This document shows, one piece after another, positions 45,668 through 55,077 of a DNA stretch of 64,000 nucleotides. The translations under genes were made by a program, and so were the position numbers. Where the stretch lies: assembly GCF_001921865.1 (NCBI RefSeq), contig NZ_MSCT01000008.1:372001-436000 (forward strand), written 5' to 3'. The notes beneath the pieces are model-generated. The model worked only from the letters and a program-made list of their open reading frames with translations. It had not been told where the DNA came from and did not search any database. This DNA is from Pseudomonas chlororaphis (lineage in GTDB: Bacteria; Pseudomonadota; Gammaproteobacteria; Pseudomonadales; Pseudomonadaceae). How positions within the stretch are numbered: the stretch's first letter is position 1; every line of letters starts with the position of its first letter.

Positions 45668-46351
45668 TCAGTGCCCCATCAGCCAGTGTTGATGCGGGCC
45701 GGGCAGGGTCCAGATGCCGAACAGGATCACCAGCAGGCCCCCGGCCATGCGGATGCTGCGCCGACGCAGCAGCGCAGTGACCCGTTCCGCGGCCAGCCCG
45801 GTCGCCAGCAGTACCGGCCAGGTGCCCAGGCCGAAGGCCAGCATCAGCAGGGCGCTGTCCAGCGCATTGCCCTGGCTGGCGGACCACAGCAGGGTGCTAT
45901 AGACCAGGCCGCATGGCAGCCAGCCCCAGAGCGCGCCCAGGAGCAAGGCGCGCGGCAGGCTCGACACCGGCAGCAAGCGGTTGGCCACCGGCTGTATATG
46001 CCGCCACAGGCCGCGACCGAGGCTTTCGATACGGGTCAGGCCGCTCCACCAGCCGGCCAGGTACAGGCCCATGGCGATCAGCAGCAGGCCCGCCAGCACG
46101 CGCATGGCCATGGCCGCCGGGCTGCTGGCCACGGCCCAGCCGGCCAGGCCGATCAGCAGGCCGGCGGTGGCATAACTGAGGATGCGCCCCAGGTTGTAGG
46201 CCAGCAGCAGGCGAAAGCGCCGGCTGCGCTGCTCCGGGGGAATGGCCAGGGTCAGGGCGCCCATCAGGCCGCCGCACATGCCCAGGCAGTGGCCGCCGCC
46301 GAGCAGGCCGAGAATCACCGCGGAGACCAGCAACGGCGCCAGCTCAAGCAT
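45668..46351 (-). CDS. Sulfite exporter TauE/SafE-like (CycZ-type) membrane protein of the cco assembly cluster
   Basis: 227-residue inner-membrane protein with about six helices. It opens LVSAVILGLLGGGHCLGMCG, where a GHCxGMCGG motif places cysteines and methionine at the membrane, a pattern typical of the DsbD/CycZ-like heavy-metal transport family often found beside ccoS. A second GWLPCGLVYSTLLW motif adds another cysteine. A role in copper or thiol handling for oxidase assembly is inferred. Its start overlaps ccoS by eight bases, so it is co-translated with ccoS. Confidence 0.8.
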   Translation of the reverse strand: MLELAPLLVSAVILGLLGGGHCLGMCGGLMGALTLAIPPEQRSRRFRLLLAYNLGRILSYATAGLLIGLAGWAVASSPAAMAMRVLAGLLLIAMGLYLAGWWSGLTRIESLGRGLWRHIQPVANRLLPVSSLPRALLLGALWGWLPCGLVYSTLLWSASQGNALDSALLMLAFGLGTWPVLLATGLAAERVTALLRRRSIRMAGGLLVILFGIWTLPGPHQHWLMGH

Positions 46352-46574
46352 GGGGGGGCGCCTGGTCTTTGTGCGGCGGCTGGGCGTCTGGCGCTTCGCC
46401 CTTGATCTCGTCGACCGCAGCGGTGTGTTTCGGATCCTGGTCGTCGAACAGGATGCTGTGGGCGGGGCCGTCGAGGTCGTCGTACTGGCCGCTGTCGACC
46501 GCCCAGAAGAAGATGTAGATGGCGATGGCCACGATCAGCAGCGCCGCCGGGATCATCACATAGAGAGCTGGCAT
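46344..46574 (-). CDS. ccoS: cbb3 oxidase maturation protein CcoS
   Basis: 76-residue protein with one N-terminal membrane helix (MPALYVMIPAALLIVAIAIY) and the conserved FFWAVDSGQYDDLDGPAHSIL-type motif just after it. CcoS is needed for heme and copper insertion into CcoN. The tail is charged, histidine- and proline-rich and variable. It follows ccoI by 24 bases and overlaps the next gene. Confidence 0.93.
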   Translation of the reverse strand: MPALYVMIPAALLIVAIAIYIFFWAVDSGQYDDLDGPAHSILFDDQDPKHTAAVDEIKGEAPDAQPPHKDQAPPHA

Positions 46575-46598
46575 GGATAGGCTCCGGGCCCGCGCGGC

Positions 46599-49049
46599 TC
46601 AGGCCGGCAGCGGGCGAGTATGGGGCGTGGTGCCGGCTTGGGGCTGGCGCGGCAGGCGAGTCAGGCGCAAGGCGTTGAGCACCACGGTCAAGGAACTGAT
46701 GGACATGCCGATGGCGGCCCATACCGGCGTGATCCAGCCGAGGGCGGCGAACGGCAGCATGAGGCCATTGTACAGCCCGGCCCATAGCAGGTTCTCGATG
46801 ATTATCCGGCGTGTGCGGCGAGCCAGGCTGAAGGCCTGCACCAGCGCGTCCAGGCGGTTGGACAACAGCACCGCGTCGGCGCAGGTCTTGGCCAGGTCGG
46901 TGGCCGAGCCCATGGCCACGCTGATATCGGCGGCGGCCAGGACCGGTACATCGTTGACCCCGTCGCCGAGCATCAGCACTTTGCGGCCCTGGCGATGCAG
47001 CGCTTGCAGCACTTGCAGCTTGTCGTCCGGGCGCAGCCCGCCGCGAGCCTCGTCGATCCCCAGTTCGGCAGCGACGCTGGCGACCATCGGCGAGCTGTCG
47101 CCGGAGAGCAGCAGGGTATGCCAGCCACGGGCCTTGCAAGTGGCCAGCAGCGCCGGAGCATCGCTGCGCAGGCGGTCGTCCAGCACCAGCCACGCCAGCG
47201 GCCCTTGCGTATCGCCCAGCAGCAGCCATTGGCCGGCTTCGTCCGGCATCGGCGGCACCGGGCAGGCGCTGAGCTCGCAGACGAAAGCGGGCTGGCCGAT
47301 CCGCAGGCGCTGTTCGCCCACCAGGCCTTCGAGGCCCAGCCCGGGCATGCTCAGGACTTCCTCGGCGGCTAGCGGCGCCCGGCCGAAAGCCCGGGCGATC
47401 GGGTGTTCGGAGCGGTTTTCCAGGGCCGCGGCCAGGCCCAGGCATTGGTCGCTGGCGAGCTGGCCAAGGGGGCGAATCGAGCGCAAGGCCAGGCGCCCCT
47501 CGGTGAGGGTGCCGGTCTTGTCGAAAATCACTGTGTCGATCTGGTTCAGGCCTTCGAGGACATGGCCGCGGGTCAGCAGCAGGCCGAGCTTGTGCAGGGT
47601 CCCGGTGGCGGCGGTCAGTGCGGTCGGGGTGGCCAGGGACAGCGCGCAGGGGCACGTGGCGACCAGCATCGCCAGGACGATCCAGAAGGCCCGCGAGGCG
47701 TCCAGTTGCCACCAGAGCAGGCCGATGGCGGCCGCGGCGATCAGCGAGAACAGCAGGAACCATTGCGCGGCGCGGTCGGCGATCTCCGCCAGCCGCGGTT
47801 TTTCCGCCTGGGCCCGGTCCAGCAGGCGGACGATGGCCGACAGGCGCGTGTCCTGCCCCAAGGCCAGGACTTCGACGGTCAGCGCGCCCTCGACATTCAG
47901 GGTGCCGGCGGTGACCGCATCGCCCGTGCTGCGCGGTTGCGGCAGGTATTCGCCGGTGAGCAGCGATTCGTCGACGCTCGACTGGCCATCGAGGATCTTG
48001 CCGTCCGCCGGCAGGATGGCGCCGGGATGCACCAGCACCCGGTCGCCCAGGCGCAGTTCGTTGAGCAGGATGCGTTCGCTCTGGCCGTCGCTGCCCAGGC
48101 GCAGGCACGAGGCCGGCAGCAGGTTCACCAGTTGCGCGGTCGCCGCGGCGGTACGTTCACGGGCACGGCGCTCCAGGTAGCGCCCGGCGAGGAGGAACAG
48201 GGCGAACATGCCCACGGCATCGAAGTACAGCTCGCCGACCCCGGTGATCGCGGTCCAGATCCCGGCAATGTAGGCGCTGCCGATGGCCAGGGAGACCGAG
48301 ACGTCCATGGTCAGGTGACGGGTCCGCAGGTCGCGCAGCGCGCCCTTGAAGAACGGCGCGCAGCTGTAGAACACGATCGGCGTAGTGAGGAACAGCGCGA
48401 CCCAGCGCAGGATGGCGTGCAGCTCGGGGCTCAGGTCGATATTGAATTCCGGCCAGGTGGCCATGGTCGCCATCATCGCCTGGAACCACAGCAGGCCGGC
48501 TACGCCGAGCTGGCGCAGGGCCAGGCGGTTTTCGCTGGCCAGTTGTTCGCTGGCGCGATCGGCCTGGTAGGGGTGCGCGGCGTAGCCGATCTGGCGCAGT
48601 TCGCCGAGCACCTGGCTCAGCGGCAGTTGGCTGTCGGCCCAGCGTACATGCAGGCGATGGTTGGACAGGTTGAGCCGCGCCTCGGCCACCCCCGGCAGGT
48701 TGCGCAGGTGTTTCTCGATCAGCCAGCCGCAGGCGGCGCAACTGATGCCCTCCATCAACAGGGTGGTCTCGGCCAGTTCGTCCTCATGCCGGACGAAGGG
48801 TTGCTGCACGTCTGCCCGGTCGTACAGCGCCAGTTCGTCCGCCAGTTGCACCGGCAGCGCTTCCGGGTTGGCCGAGGCCTCGCTGCGATGGCTGTAGTAG
48901 CTCTCCAGGCCGCCGGCGACGATGGCCTCGGCCACCGCCTGGCAACCCGGGCAGCAGAACTCGCGAGGCGTGCCGAGCACGACGGCGGTGAAGCGGCCGC
49001 CGGCGGGAACCGGCAGGGCGCAGTGGTAGCAGGGCAGTGGGCTGGTCAT
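46599..49049 (-). CDS. ccoI: CcoI/FixI copper-transporting P1B ATPase
   Basis: 816-residue copper pump supplying copper for cbb3 oxidase assembly. An N-terminal cysteine module (CYHCALPVP and CCPGCQAVAE) is followed by an HMA domain with GISCAACGW. The membrane part carries the CPC motif in VATCPCALSLATP, and the cytoplasmic part has DKTGTLTEG (phosphorylated aspartate) and GDGVNDVPVLAAADISVAMG. Length and layout match FixI/CcoI rather than the CopA detoxification pump. Part of the ccoG-H-I-S run. Confidence 0.95.
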   Translation of the reverse strand: MTSPLPCYHCALPVPAGGRFTAVVLGTPREFCCPGCQAVAEAIVAGGLESYYSHRSEASANPEALPVQLADELALYDRADVQQPFVRHEDELAETTLLMEGISCAACGWLIEKHLRNLPGVAEARLNLSNHRLHVRWADSQLPLSQVLGELRQIGYAAHPYQADRASEQLASENRLALRQLGVAGLLWFQAMMATMATWPEFNIDLSPELHAILRWVALFLTTPIVFYSCAPFFKGALRDLRTRHLTMDVSVSLAIGSAYIAGIWTAITGVGELYFDAVGMFALFLLAGRYLERRARERTAAATAQLVNLLPASCLRLGSDGQSERILLNELRLGDRVLVHPGAILPADGKILDGQSSVDESLLTGEYLPQPRSTGDAVTAGTLNVEGALTVEVLALGQDTRLSAIVRLLDRAQAEKPRLAEIADRAAQWFLLFSLIAAAAIGLLWWQLDASRAFWIVLAMLVATCPCALSLATPTALTAATGTLHKLGLLLTRGHVLEGLNQIDTVIFDKTGTLTEGRLALRSIRPLGQLASDQCLGLAAALENRSEHPIARAFGRAPLAAEEVLSMPGLGLEGLVGEQRLRIGQPAFVCELSACPVPPMPDEAGQWLLLGDTQGPLAWLVLDDRLRSDAPALLATCKARGWHTLLLSGDSSPMVASVAAELGIDEARGGLRPDDKLQVLQALHRQGRKVLMLGDGVNDVPVLAAADISVAMGSATDLAKTCADAVLLSNRLDALVQAFSLARRTRRIIIENLLWAGLYNGLMLPFAALGWITPVWAAIGMSISSLTVVLNALRLTRLPRQPQAGTTPHTRPLPA

Positions 49050-49114
49050 CGCGGATCTTTGTTCTGTGGGCGGACCTCATCGCCGGCCGGGAGGCCGACG
49101 ATGCCAGGAGGGCA

Positions 49115-49654
49115 TTACTTGTCCAGGTGTTCCGCGCCTTGCAGCGGTTCGTCGCCCAGCAGCAGGTCCTTGTCGTGGCTGACCTGTTCTTCCTCGAACA
49201 TGCGCCAGGTCTTGTCGCCTTCGACGCCCAGCAGTTCGACGAAACGACGGCCTTCGACCTTGTCGCTCAGCTGGCCAATGTAGCGGCCTTGCTCGGTTTC
49301 GCTGCGGGCGAGGGTGATCTTGCGATCCTTCTCCGGCTGGGTCGGCGAGATCAGGTTCAGTTCCAGCGCGGCCGGAGTGCTGTTGCCGCTCAGGCGCAGG
49401 TCGACTTCGCCGGTGACGTCATCCAGATGCACGCTGGCGCGCAGTTGCAGGGTCTGGGCCAGCAGTTCGCGGTCCAGGGAGCGGTTGATGCCTTTGCCGG
49501 CCTCGTAGTAGTTGTCGTTGACCAGGTTGTCCGGGTTGTTCACCGCGATGGTCACCATGGACAGGGTCAAGGTCACCGAGCAGGCCAGGATGCCGATGAT
49601 GATCCAGGGCCAGAGGTGCTTGTACCAGGGGCTTGTGGCGGTCGCTGCGGGCAT
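49115..49654 (-). CDS. ccoH: cbb3 oxidase assembly protein CcoH (FixH family)
   Basis: 179-residue protein with one N-terminal membrane helix (WPWIIIGILACSVTLTLSMV) and a periplasmic FixH domain starting NPDNLVNDNYYEAGKGINR. CcoH stays bound to cbb3 oxidase and stabilises CcoN assembly. It follows ccoG by 11 bases and precedes ccoI by 65. Confidence 0.93.
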   Translation of the reverse strand: MPAATATSPWYKHLWPWIIIGILACSVTLTLSMVTIAVNNPDNLVNDNYYEAGKGINRSLDRELLAQTLQLRASVHLDDVTGEVDLRLSGNSTPAALELNLISPTQPEKDRKITLARSETEQGRYIGQLSDKVEGRRFVELLGVEGDKTWRMFEEEQVSHDKDLLLGDEPLQGAEHLDK

Positions 49655-49665
49655 GGTGGCTTCTC

Positions 49666-51084
49666 TTAACGAATTTGTGGGCCGATGAACCGGCTCTTGG
49701 CTTCAATGTGGACGCTTTCGTCGTCGGCGTCCTTGAGGATGAATTTCACCTCGTTGGTGCTCGACGGCAGTTGCTCCGGCGAACTCGACAGTTCGACCGG
49801 CATGCTGACGATATCGCCGGCCGCGACCTTGATCTCGCGCTTGCCTTGCAGCTTGAGGTCCGGCAGGCCGGCGGCGTCCAGCACGTAGGTGTGGTCGCGC
49901 TGGTCCTTGTTCATGATCTTCAGGCTGTAGACGTTCTCGATCCGGCCTTCGGCGTTCTCGCGGTAGAGCACGCGGTCCTTGCTGACATCGAAGCCCACCA
50001 GCGAGCGCATGAAGAAGGCCGTGATCAACAGGCTGATCATCGCCAGCAGCACCAGGGCATAACCGATCAGGCGCGGCCGCAGTTTATGGGTTTTCTGGCC
50101 GGACAGGTTGTGTTCGGTGGTGTAGCTGATCAGGCCGCGCGGGTAGTCCATCTTGTCCATGATGCTGTCGCAGGCATCGATGCAGGCGGCGCAGCCGATG
50201 CATTCGATCTGCAGGCCGTCGCGGATGTCGATGCCGGTCGGGCAGACCTGGACGCACATGGTGCAGTCGATGCAGTCGCCCAGGCCCATGGCTTTGTAGT
50301 CGGCGCCTTTCTTGCGCGGGCCGCGACTTTCGCCGCGGCGCGGGTCGTAGGAGACGATCAGGGTGTCCTTGTCGAACATCACGCTCTGGAAGCGCGCATA
50401 GGGGCACATGTAGATACACACCTGCTCGCGCAACCAGCCGGCGTTGCCGTAGGTGGCGAGGGTGAAGAAACCGACCCAGAAGTACGACCAGCCATCGGCC
50501 TGGCCGGTGAAGAAGTCGATGACCAGTTCGCGGATCGGCGAGAAATAGCCGACGAAGGTCATCCCGGTGACGAAGCCGATCAGCAGCCAGAGGCTGTGTT
50601 TGCTGAGCTTGCGCAGGAATTTGTTGGCGCTCATCGGCGCCTTGTCGAGCTTGATGCGCTGGTTGCGGTCGCCTTCGGTGACCTTCTCGCACCACATGAA
50701 TATCCAGGTCCAGACGCTTTGCGGGCAGGTATAGCCGCACCAGACGCGCCCGGCGTACACGGTGATGAAGAACAGGCCGAAGGCGGCGATGATCAGCAGC
50801 CCCGACAGCAGGATGAAGTCCTGGGGCCAGAAGGTGGCGCCGAAAATGAAGAACTTGCGCTCCGGCAGGTTCCACCAGACGGCCTGGTGGCCGCCCCAGT
50901 TGAGCCAGACCGTACCGAAATACAGCAGGAACAGCGCAGCGCCGCCAACCATCCGCAGGTTGCGGAAGAGGCCGGTGAAAGCGCGAGTGTAGATTTTTTC
51001 CCGAGAAGCGTAGAGGTCTACGCTGTTGTTCGAATTCTTGGCAGGCGGGGTTACGTCATGTACCGGAATCTGGTTGCTCATCAT
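49666..51084 (-). CDS. ccoG: CcoG (RdxA/FixG), Cu-reducing ferredoxin-like assembly protein
   Basis: 472-residue inner-membrane protein with about five helices. Two cytosolic four-cysteine clusters are present: CIDCTMCVQVCPTGIDIRDG and CIGCAACIDACD. The membrane motif CGYTCPQSVWTWIFMW contributes further cysteines. CcoG reduces Cu(II) to Cu(I) for cbb3 assembly. A C-terminal immunoglobulin-like domain follows the last helix. Start ATG 51084 or 51081. First gene of the ccoGHIS run, with a near-consensus Anr site about 155 bases upstream. Confidence 0.95.
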   Translation of the reverse strand: MMSNQIPVHDVTPPAKNSNNSVDLYASREKIYTRAFTGLFRNLRMVGGAALFLLYFGTVWLNWGGHQAVWWNLPERKFFIFGATFWPQDFILLSGLLIIAAFGLFFITVYAGRVWCGYTCPQSVWTWIFMWCEKVTEGDRNQRIKLDKAPMSANKFLRKLSKHSLWLLIGFVTGMTFVGYFSPIRELVIDFFTGQADGWSYFWVGFFTLATYGNAGWLREQVCIYMCPYARFQSVMFDKDTLIVSYDPRRGESRGPRKKGADYKAMGLGDCIDCTMCVQVCPTGIDIRDGLQIECIGCAACIDACDSIMDKMDYPRGLISYTTEHNLSGQKTHKLRPRLIGYALVLLAMISLLITAFFMRSLVGFDVSKDRVLYRENAEGRIENVYSLKIMNKDQRDHTYVLDAAGLPDLKLQGKREIKVAAGDIVSMPVELSSSPEQLPSSTNEVKFILKDADDESVHIEAKSRFIGPQIR

Positions 51085-51232
51085 TGCATCCCACGGCAGT
51101 GGAGAAATGCCCCGGTCAGTACGTGCCGACCGCGATCAAATAGGGGTATTGCAGTGGCGCAATGATACGCCTGTCGCTCTAGCTCAAGGGTGCGACCTTT
51201 GGTCGCGTTGGGGGAAATCAATTGATGGTGTA

Positions 51233-51246
51233 ATGACTTGAATCAA
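51233..51246 (-). promoter_or_regulatory. Near-consensus Anr box upstream of ccoG
   Basis: On the minus strand TTGATTCAAGTCAT matches TTGAT-N4-(A/G)TCAA except for the last base. It sits in an AT-rich patch with two copies of TCAATTGAT. Centre about 155 bases before the ccoG start. Moderate evidence only. Confidence 0.4.
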
Positions 51247-51322
51247 TTGACTTGTGAATTATGGACGCTTTTCCCGGGAGCCGCGTTCAATCGTATCGAG
51301 CGATAGAGGGAAAGGTGAAACG

Positions 51323-51359
51323 AAAAGGCCCCGCCAATTTCCATTGGCGGGGCCTTTTT
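51323..51359. terminator. Terminator after ccoP-1
   Basis: AAAAGGCCCCGCCAAT and ATTGGCGGGGCCTTTTT form a strong stem with a four-base loop. It is 21 bases past the minus-strand ccoP stop and separates the first oxidase operon from ccoG. Confidence 0.9.
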
Positions 51360-51380
51360 CGTTACCCGAAGGTGTCTGCC

Positions 51381-52358
51381 TTACTCGGCGTCCGCCGGCT
51401 TGTCCCCATGGGACAGGCTGTAGACGTAAGCGGCCAGCAGGTGGACCTTGTCGTTGCCTTGCAGTTGTTCCTGGGCAGGCATCTGGCCCTGGCGGCCGTA
51501 ACGAATGGTCTGCTGCAGCTGGGCGAAGCTCGAACCGTAGATGAACGCGCCTGGGTGGGTCAGGTCGGGCGCGCCCATGGCTGGGGTGCCTTTACCGGCC
51601 GGGCCGTGGCACGCCACGCAGTTGGTGGCGAAGATCTTCTGGCCGTTGGCCGGGTCGGCCTTGGCGCTTTCCGGCAGCTTGCGGCCATCAAGGTTGGTCA
51701 GCACATAGGCGGCAACGTCGCTGACGCCTTGCTCGCCGATGACTTCGGCCCAGGCCGGCATCACCGCGTGGCGACCGCCCATGATGGTGGTCTTGATGGT
51801 TTCCGGCTCGCCGCCCCAGCGCCAGTCGGCGTCGGTCAGGTTCGGGAAGCCGTAGGCGCCCTTGGCGTCGGAACCGTGGCAGACCGAGCAGTTGGAGGCG
51901 AACAGGCGGCCACCCATCTTCAGGGCCTGTGGATCCTTGGCTACCTCTTCGATTGGCATCGACGCGAATTTGGCGAAGATCGGCCCGAACTTGGCATCCG
52001 ACTTGGCCATTTCCTTTTCCCACTCATGCACGCCGGTCCAGCCGGTCTGGCCGTTGGCGAAGGGGGTCTGCTTTTCGGTATCCAGGTAGTTGTAGCCTGG
52101 CAGCAGGCCTTTCCAGTTGCCCAGGCCCGGATACAGCACCAGGTAACCCAGGGCGAAGACGATGGTGCCGACGAACAGCATGAACCACCATTTCGGCAGC
52201 GGGTTGTCGTACTCCTCGATCCCGTCGAAGGAGTGGCCGACCGTCTCGTCGGTCTGCTCGGCGCGCTGGCCCTTGCGGGTCGACAGCAGCAGCCAGGTCA
52301 GGGCGAAGATGGTACCCAGGCTGAGGACTGTGACGTACAGACTCCAGAACGTAGTCAT
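51381..52358 (-). CDS. ccoP1: cbb3 oxidase diheme cytochrome c subunit CcoP, copy 1
   Basis: 325-residue membrane-anchored diheme cytochrome c that passes electrons toward CcoO and CcoN. N-terminal helices ([20 protein letters not shown] and [20 protein letters not shown]) precede two heme-binding sites, CSVCH near 155 and CVACH near 245, each with a distal methionine candidate (HAVMPAW, GQMPAQ). Compared with copy 2 it has a short extra segment ([14 protein letters not shown]) after PGYN. The start overlaps ccoQ by four bases. Confidence 0.96.
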   Translation of the reverse strand: MTTFWSLYVTVLSLGTIFALTWLLLSTRKGQRAEQTDETVGHSFDGIEEYDNPLPKWWFMLFVGTIVFALGYLVLYPGLGNWKGLLPGYNYLDTEKQTPFANGQTGWTGVHEWEKEMAKSDAKFGPIFAKFASMPIEEVAKDPQALKMGGRLFASNCSVCHGSDAKGAYGFPNLTDADWRWGGEPETIKTTIMGGRHAVMPAWAEVIGEQGVSDVAAYVLTNLDGRKLPESAKADPANGQKIFATNCVACHGPAGKGTPAMGAPDLTHPGAFIYGSSFAQLQQTIRYGRQGQMPAQEQLQGNDKVHLLAAYVYSLSHGDKPADAE

Positions 52359-52540
52359 TCTTTGTTACTCCTAGAAGCTTGCTCGACGTGCTTGATGGCT
52401 TCGGGATCATCCGCGAACGGCAGCAAGGTCGCGTCTTCGAACTCGGACTTGCGCTTGGGGCTGAACACCCACAGGGCCAGGCCGATAAAGGCCACCATCA
52501 CGACAACGGTGCCCAGGCCACGAATCATCCCGATATCCAT
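52355..52540 (-). CDS. ccoQ1: cbb3 oxidase small subunit CcoQ, copy 1
   Basis: 61-residue single-helix protein ([20 protein letters not shown]) with the short charged tail [19 protein letters not shown]. CcoQ protects the core complex, mainly under aerobic conditions. Its 3' end overlaps ccoP and it follows ccoO by five bases. Confidence 0.93.
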   Translation of the reverse strand: MDIGMIRGLGTVVVMVAFIGLALWVFSPKRKSEFEDATLLPFADDPEAIKHVEQASRSNKE

Positions 52541-52545
52541 CTAAA

Positions 52546-53154
52546 TCACCGTTTGCTTTTGATGATGGTGCCAAGGCCTTGCAGATAGGCCACCAGCGCG
52601 TCCATTTCGGTTTTGCCCTTCACGGCATCCTTGGCACCGGCGATGTCTTCGTCGGTGTAAGGGACGCCGAGCGTGCGCAAGACTTCCATTTTTTTCGCGG
52701 TGTCTTTGCCGTCGAGCTTGTTTTCTACGAGGAACGGGTAAGCCGGCATTTTCGATTCAGGCACCACGTTGCGCGGGTTGTACAAGTGCGCGCGCTGCCA
52801 GTCATCGGAGTAACGGCCGCCGACACGGGCCAGGTCCGGGCCGGTACGCTTGGAGCCCCACAGGAACGGGTGGTCCCAGACGCTTTCGCCGGCGACGGAG
52901 TAGTGGCCGTAGCGTTCGGTTTCGGCACGGAACGGACGGATCATCTGCGAGTGGCAGCCGACACAGCCGTTGGCGATATAGACGTCGCGGCCTTCCAGTT
53001 CCAGGGCGGTGCGCGGCTTCATGCCTTCCACCGGCTTGTTGGTGACGTCCTGGAAGAACAGCGGGACGATCTGGGTCAGGCCGCCGATGCTGACGGCGAT
53101 GACCATGAAGAAGGCCAGCAGGCCGATATTCTTCTCGACTACTTCATGCTTCAT
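52546..53154 (-). CDS. ccoO1: cbb3 oxidase monoheme cytochrome c subunit CcoO, copy 1
   Basis: 202-residue membrane cytochrome c. Signal-anchor helix ([20 protein letters not shown]), heme site [20 protein letters not shown], and the conserved [20 protein letters not shown] block. The start overlaps the ccoN stop, so translation is coupled. Blocks of this gene are almost identical in DNA to copy 2 at 56250-56858. Confidence 0.96.
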   Translation of the reverse strand: MKHEVVEKNIGLLAFFMVIAVSIGGLTQIVPLFFQDVTNKPVEGMKPRTALELEGRDVYIANGCVGCHSQMIRPFRAETERYGHYSVAGESVWDHPFLWGSKRTGPDLARVGGRYSDDWQRAHLYNPRNVVPESKMPAYPFLVENKLDGKDTAKKMEVLRTLGVPYTDEDIAGAKDAVKGKTEMDALVAYLQGLGTIIKSKR

Positions 53155-54596
53155 CAGTGAGCTCCAACTACAGCGATCTGAGCAGCGGCTTCAGCTTCAG
53201 CCGGGTTCGAGGCGCGAACGGTACGGAACACGTTGTAGGCCATGAACAGCATGCCGGCGGCAAAGAACGCACCGCCCAGGGCGCGGACGATGAAGCCGGG
53301 GTGGCTGGCTTGCAGGGCTTCGACGAAGGAGTAGGTGAGAGTGCCGTCGTCGTTGATCGCACGCCACATCAGGCCCTGGGTGATGCCGTTGACCCACATC
53401 GAGGCGATGTACAGCACGGTACCGATGGTAGCCAGCCAGAAGTGGGTGTTGATCAGGCCGATGCTGTGCATCTGCTGGCGACCGAAGACTTTCGGAATCA
53501 TGTGGTACAGGGCGCCGATCGAGATCATCGCGACCCAGCCGAGGGCGCCGGCGTGTACGTGGCCGATGGTCCAGTCGGTGTAGTGCGACAGCGAGTTGAC
53601 GGTCTTGATCGCCATCATCGGACCTTCGAAGGTCGACATGCCGTAGAACGCCAGGGACACCACCAGGAAGCGCAGGATCGGGTCGGTGCGCAGCTTATGC
53701 CAGGCGCCCGAGAGGGTCATCATGCCGTTGATCATGCCGCCCCAGCTCGGAGCCAGCAGGATGATCGACATGGCCATGCCTAAGGACTGGGCCCAGTCCG
53801 GCAGCGCGGTGTAGTGCAAGTGGTGCGGACCGGCCCAGATGTACAGGGTGATCAGCGCCCAGAAGTGCACGATGGACAGGCGATAGGAGTAGATCGGACG
53901 CTCGGCCTGTTTCGGCACGAAGTAGTACATCATCCCCAGGAAGCCGGTGGTCAGGAAGAAACCCACGGCGTTGTGGCCGTACCACCACTGGATCATGGCG
54001 TCGGTCGCACCGGCATAGGCCGAGTAGGACTTGAAGAAGCTGACCGGCAGGGACGCGTGGTTGACGATGTGAAGCATCGCGGTGACCACGATGAAGGCAC
54101 CGTAGAACCAGTTGCCGACATAGATGTGCTTGGTCTTGCGCTTGACGATGGTGCCGAAGAACACCAGGCCGTAGGTGACCCAGACGATGGCCAGCAGGAT
54201 AGCCAGGGGCCATTCCAGTTCCGCGTATTCCTTGGTGGTGGTGTAACCCAGCGGTAAGGTAACGATCGCGCCGACGATGACCGCTTGCCAACCCCAGAAG
54301 GTGAAGGCCGCGAGGCTGTCGGAAATCAGTCGCGTTTGGCAGGTTCGCTGCACGACGTAGTAGGAAGTGGCAAACAACGCACAACCACCGAAGGCGAAAA
54401 TCACCAGGTTGGTGTGCAGCGGGCGCAGGCGTCCAAACGTCGTCCACGGCAGACCGAAGTTCAACTCCGGCCAGACCAGTTGCGAGGCGATGAAGACACC
54501 GAGCCCCATGCCAAGGATCCCCCAGACCACCGTCATGATGGCGAACTGGCGGACTACCTTATAGTTATAAGCAGTCGGACTGATTGCTGTGCTCAT
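53154..54596 (-). CDS. ccoN1: cbb3 oxidase catalytic subunit CcoN, copy 1
   Basis: Heme-copper oxidase subunit I of 480 residues that reduces oxygen to water and pumps protons with high oxygen affinity. Twelve membrane helices are expected. Conserved histidine blocks include [43 protein letters not shown] and [18 protein letters not shown] 54596 gives [20 protein letters not shown]; upstream in-frame codons are not family-like. First gene of ccoNOQP-1. In pseudomonads this copy is usually the constitutive one, which is family knowledge. Confidence 0.96.
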   Translation of the reverse strand: MSTAISPTAYNYKVVRQFAIMTVVWGILGMGLGVFIASQLVWPELNFGLPWTTFGRLRPLHTNLVIFAFGGCALFATSYYVVQRTCQTRLISDSLAAFTFWGWQAVIVGAIVTLPLGYTTTKEYAELEWPLAILLAIVWVTYGLVFFGTIVKRKTKHIYVGNWFYGAFIVVTAMLHIVNHASLPVSFFKSYSAYAGATDAMIQWWYGHNAVGFFLTTGFLGMMYYFVPKQAERPIYSYRLSIVHFWALITLYIWAGPHHLHYTALPDWAQSLGMAMSIILLAPSWGGMINGMMTLSGAWHKLRTDPILRFLVVSLAFYGMSTFEGPMMAIKTVNSLSHYTDWTIGHVHAGALGWVAMISIGALYHMIPKVFGRQQMHSIGLINTHFWLATIGTVLYIASMWVNGITQGLMWRAINDDGTLTYSFVEALQASHPGFIVRALGGAFFAAGMLFMAYNVFRTVRASNPAEAEAAAQIAVVGAH

Positions 54597-54681
54597 TCTA
54601 AGGTTCCACGGTTTGGGTGTTTTATTAGGAGTAAAAATCGGCCGCAAGTATGGAGAAAGCGGGGGGTCATTGCAACGCGCC

Positions 54682-54695
54682 ATGACCTGGGTCAA
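54682..54695 (-). promoter_or_regulatory. Imperfect Anr-like site upstream of ccoN-1
   Basis: On the minus strand TTGACCCAGGTCAT departs from TTGAT-N4-ATCAA at three of ten positions, or at two if the RTCAA variant is allowed. Centre about 92 bases before the ccoN start. Its weakness next to the better site at operon 2 fits different oxygen control of the two oxidases. Confidence 0.35.
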
Positions 54696-55037
54696 TGCTT
54701 TCAGAGGCTGATTCTGCGGCCTTTCCATATGCGGAGTAAGGACAAAATCGGCCTCGGACAAAATGTCGCAGCGGACGAAAAAAGGCAGGGCTACAGGTCA
54801 GTTGTAACCGGGTGTGTGGAAGGCGGTCGAGCGAGCGACAGACGGTAATTGGCGCGACAGCCGGTAGAAACCAGCCTTTGCGGCCTGTCATCGAACGACG
54901 GCTTCGGATGCAGCGGCTACTTCTGGTCTGTGACCGGCGATCGCCAGCCCACTGCGAAGCAGCTTAGACCCGAATCCGGAGAGTGGAAAGGCAGGAGGCA
55001 GAGAGGGTGCGACACTTGGTCGCGCGAAGGCAGGGAA

Positions 55038-55062
55038 CTGCCGCATCCGAGCGATGCGGCAG
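55038..55062 (-). terminator. Hairpin after ccoP-2
   Basis: CTGCCGCATC and GATGCGGCAG pair perfectly around a five-base loop, 15 bases past the ccoP-2 stop. The following minus-strand bases TTCCCT give only a poor T-run, so the terminator call is moderate. Confidence 0.5.
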
Positions 55063-55077
55063 CGCAAGGGACAGCGA

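Larger units (their letters stand above)
54597..55077. other. 481-base gap between the two oxidase operons
   Basis: Contains the promoter region of ccoN-1, an imperfect Anr-like site at 54682-54695 and the hairpin after ccoP-2 at 55038-55062. No reading frame here looks like a protein. No repeat element was seen. Confidence 0.5.
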
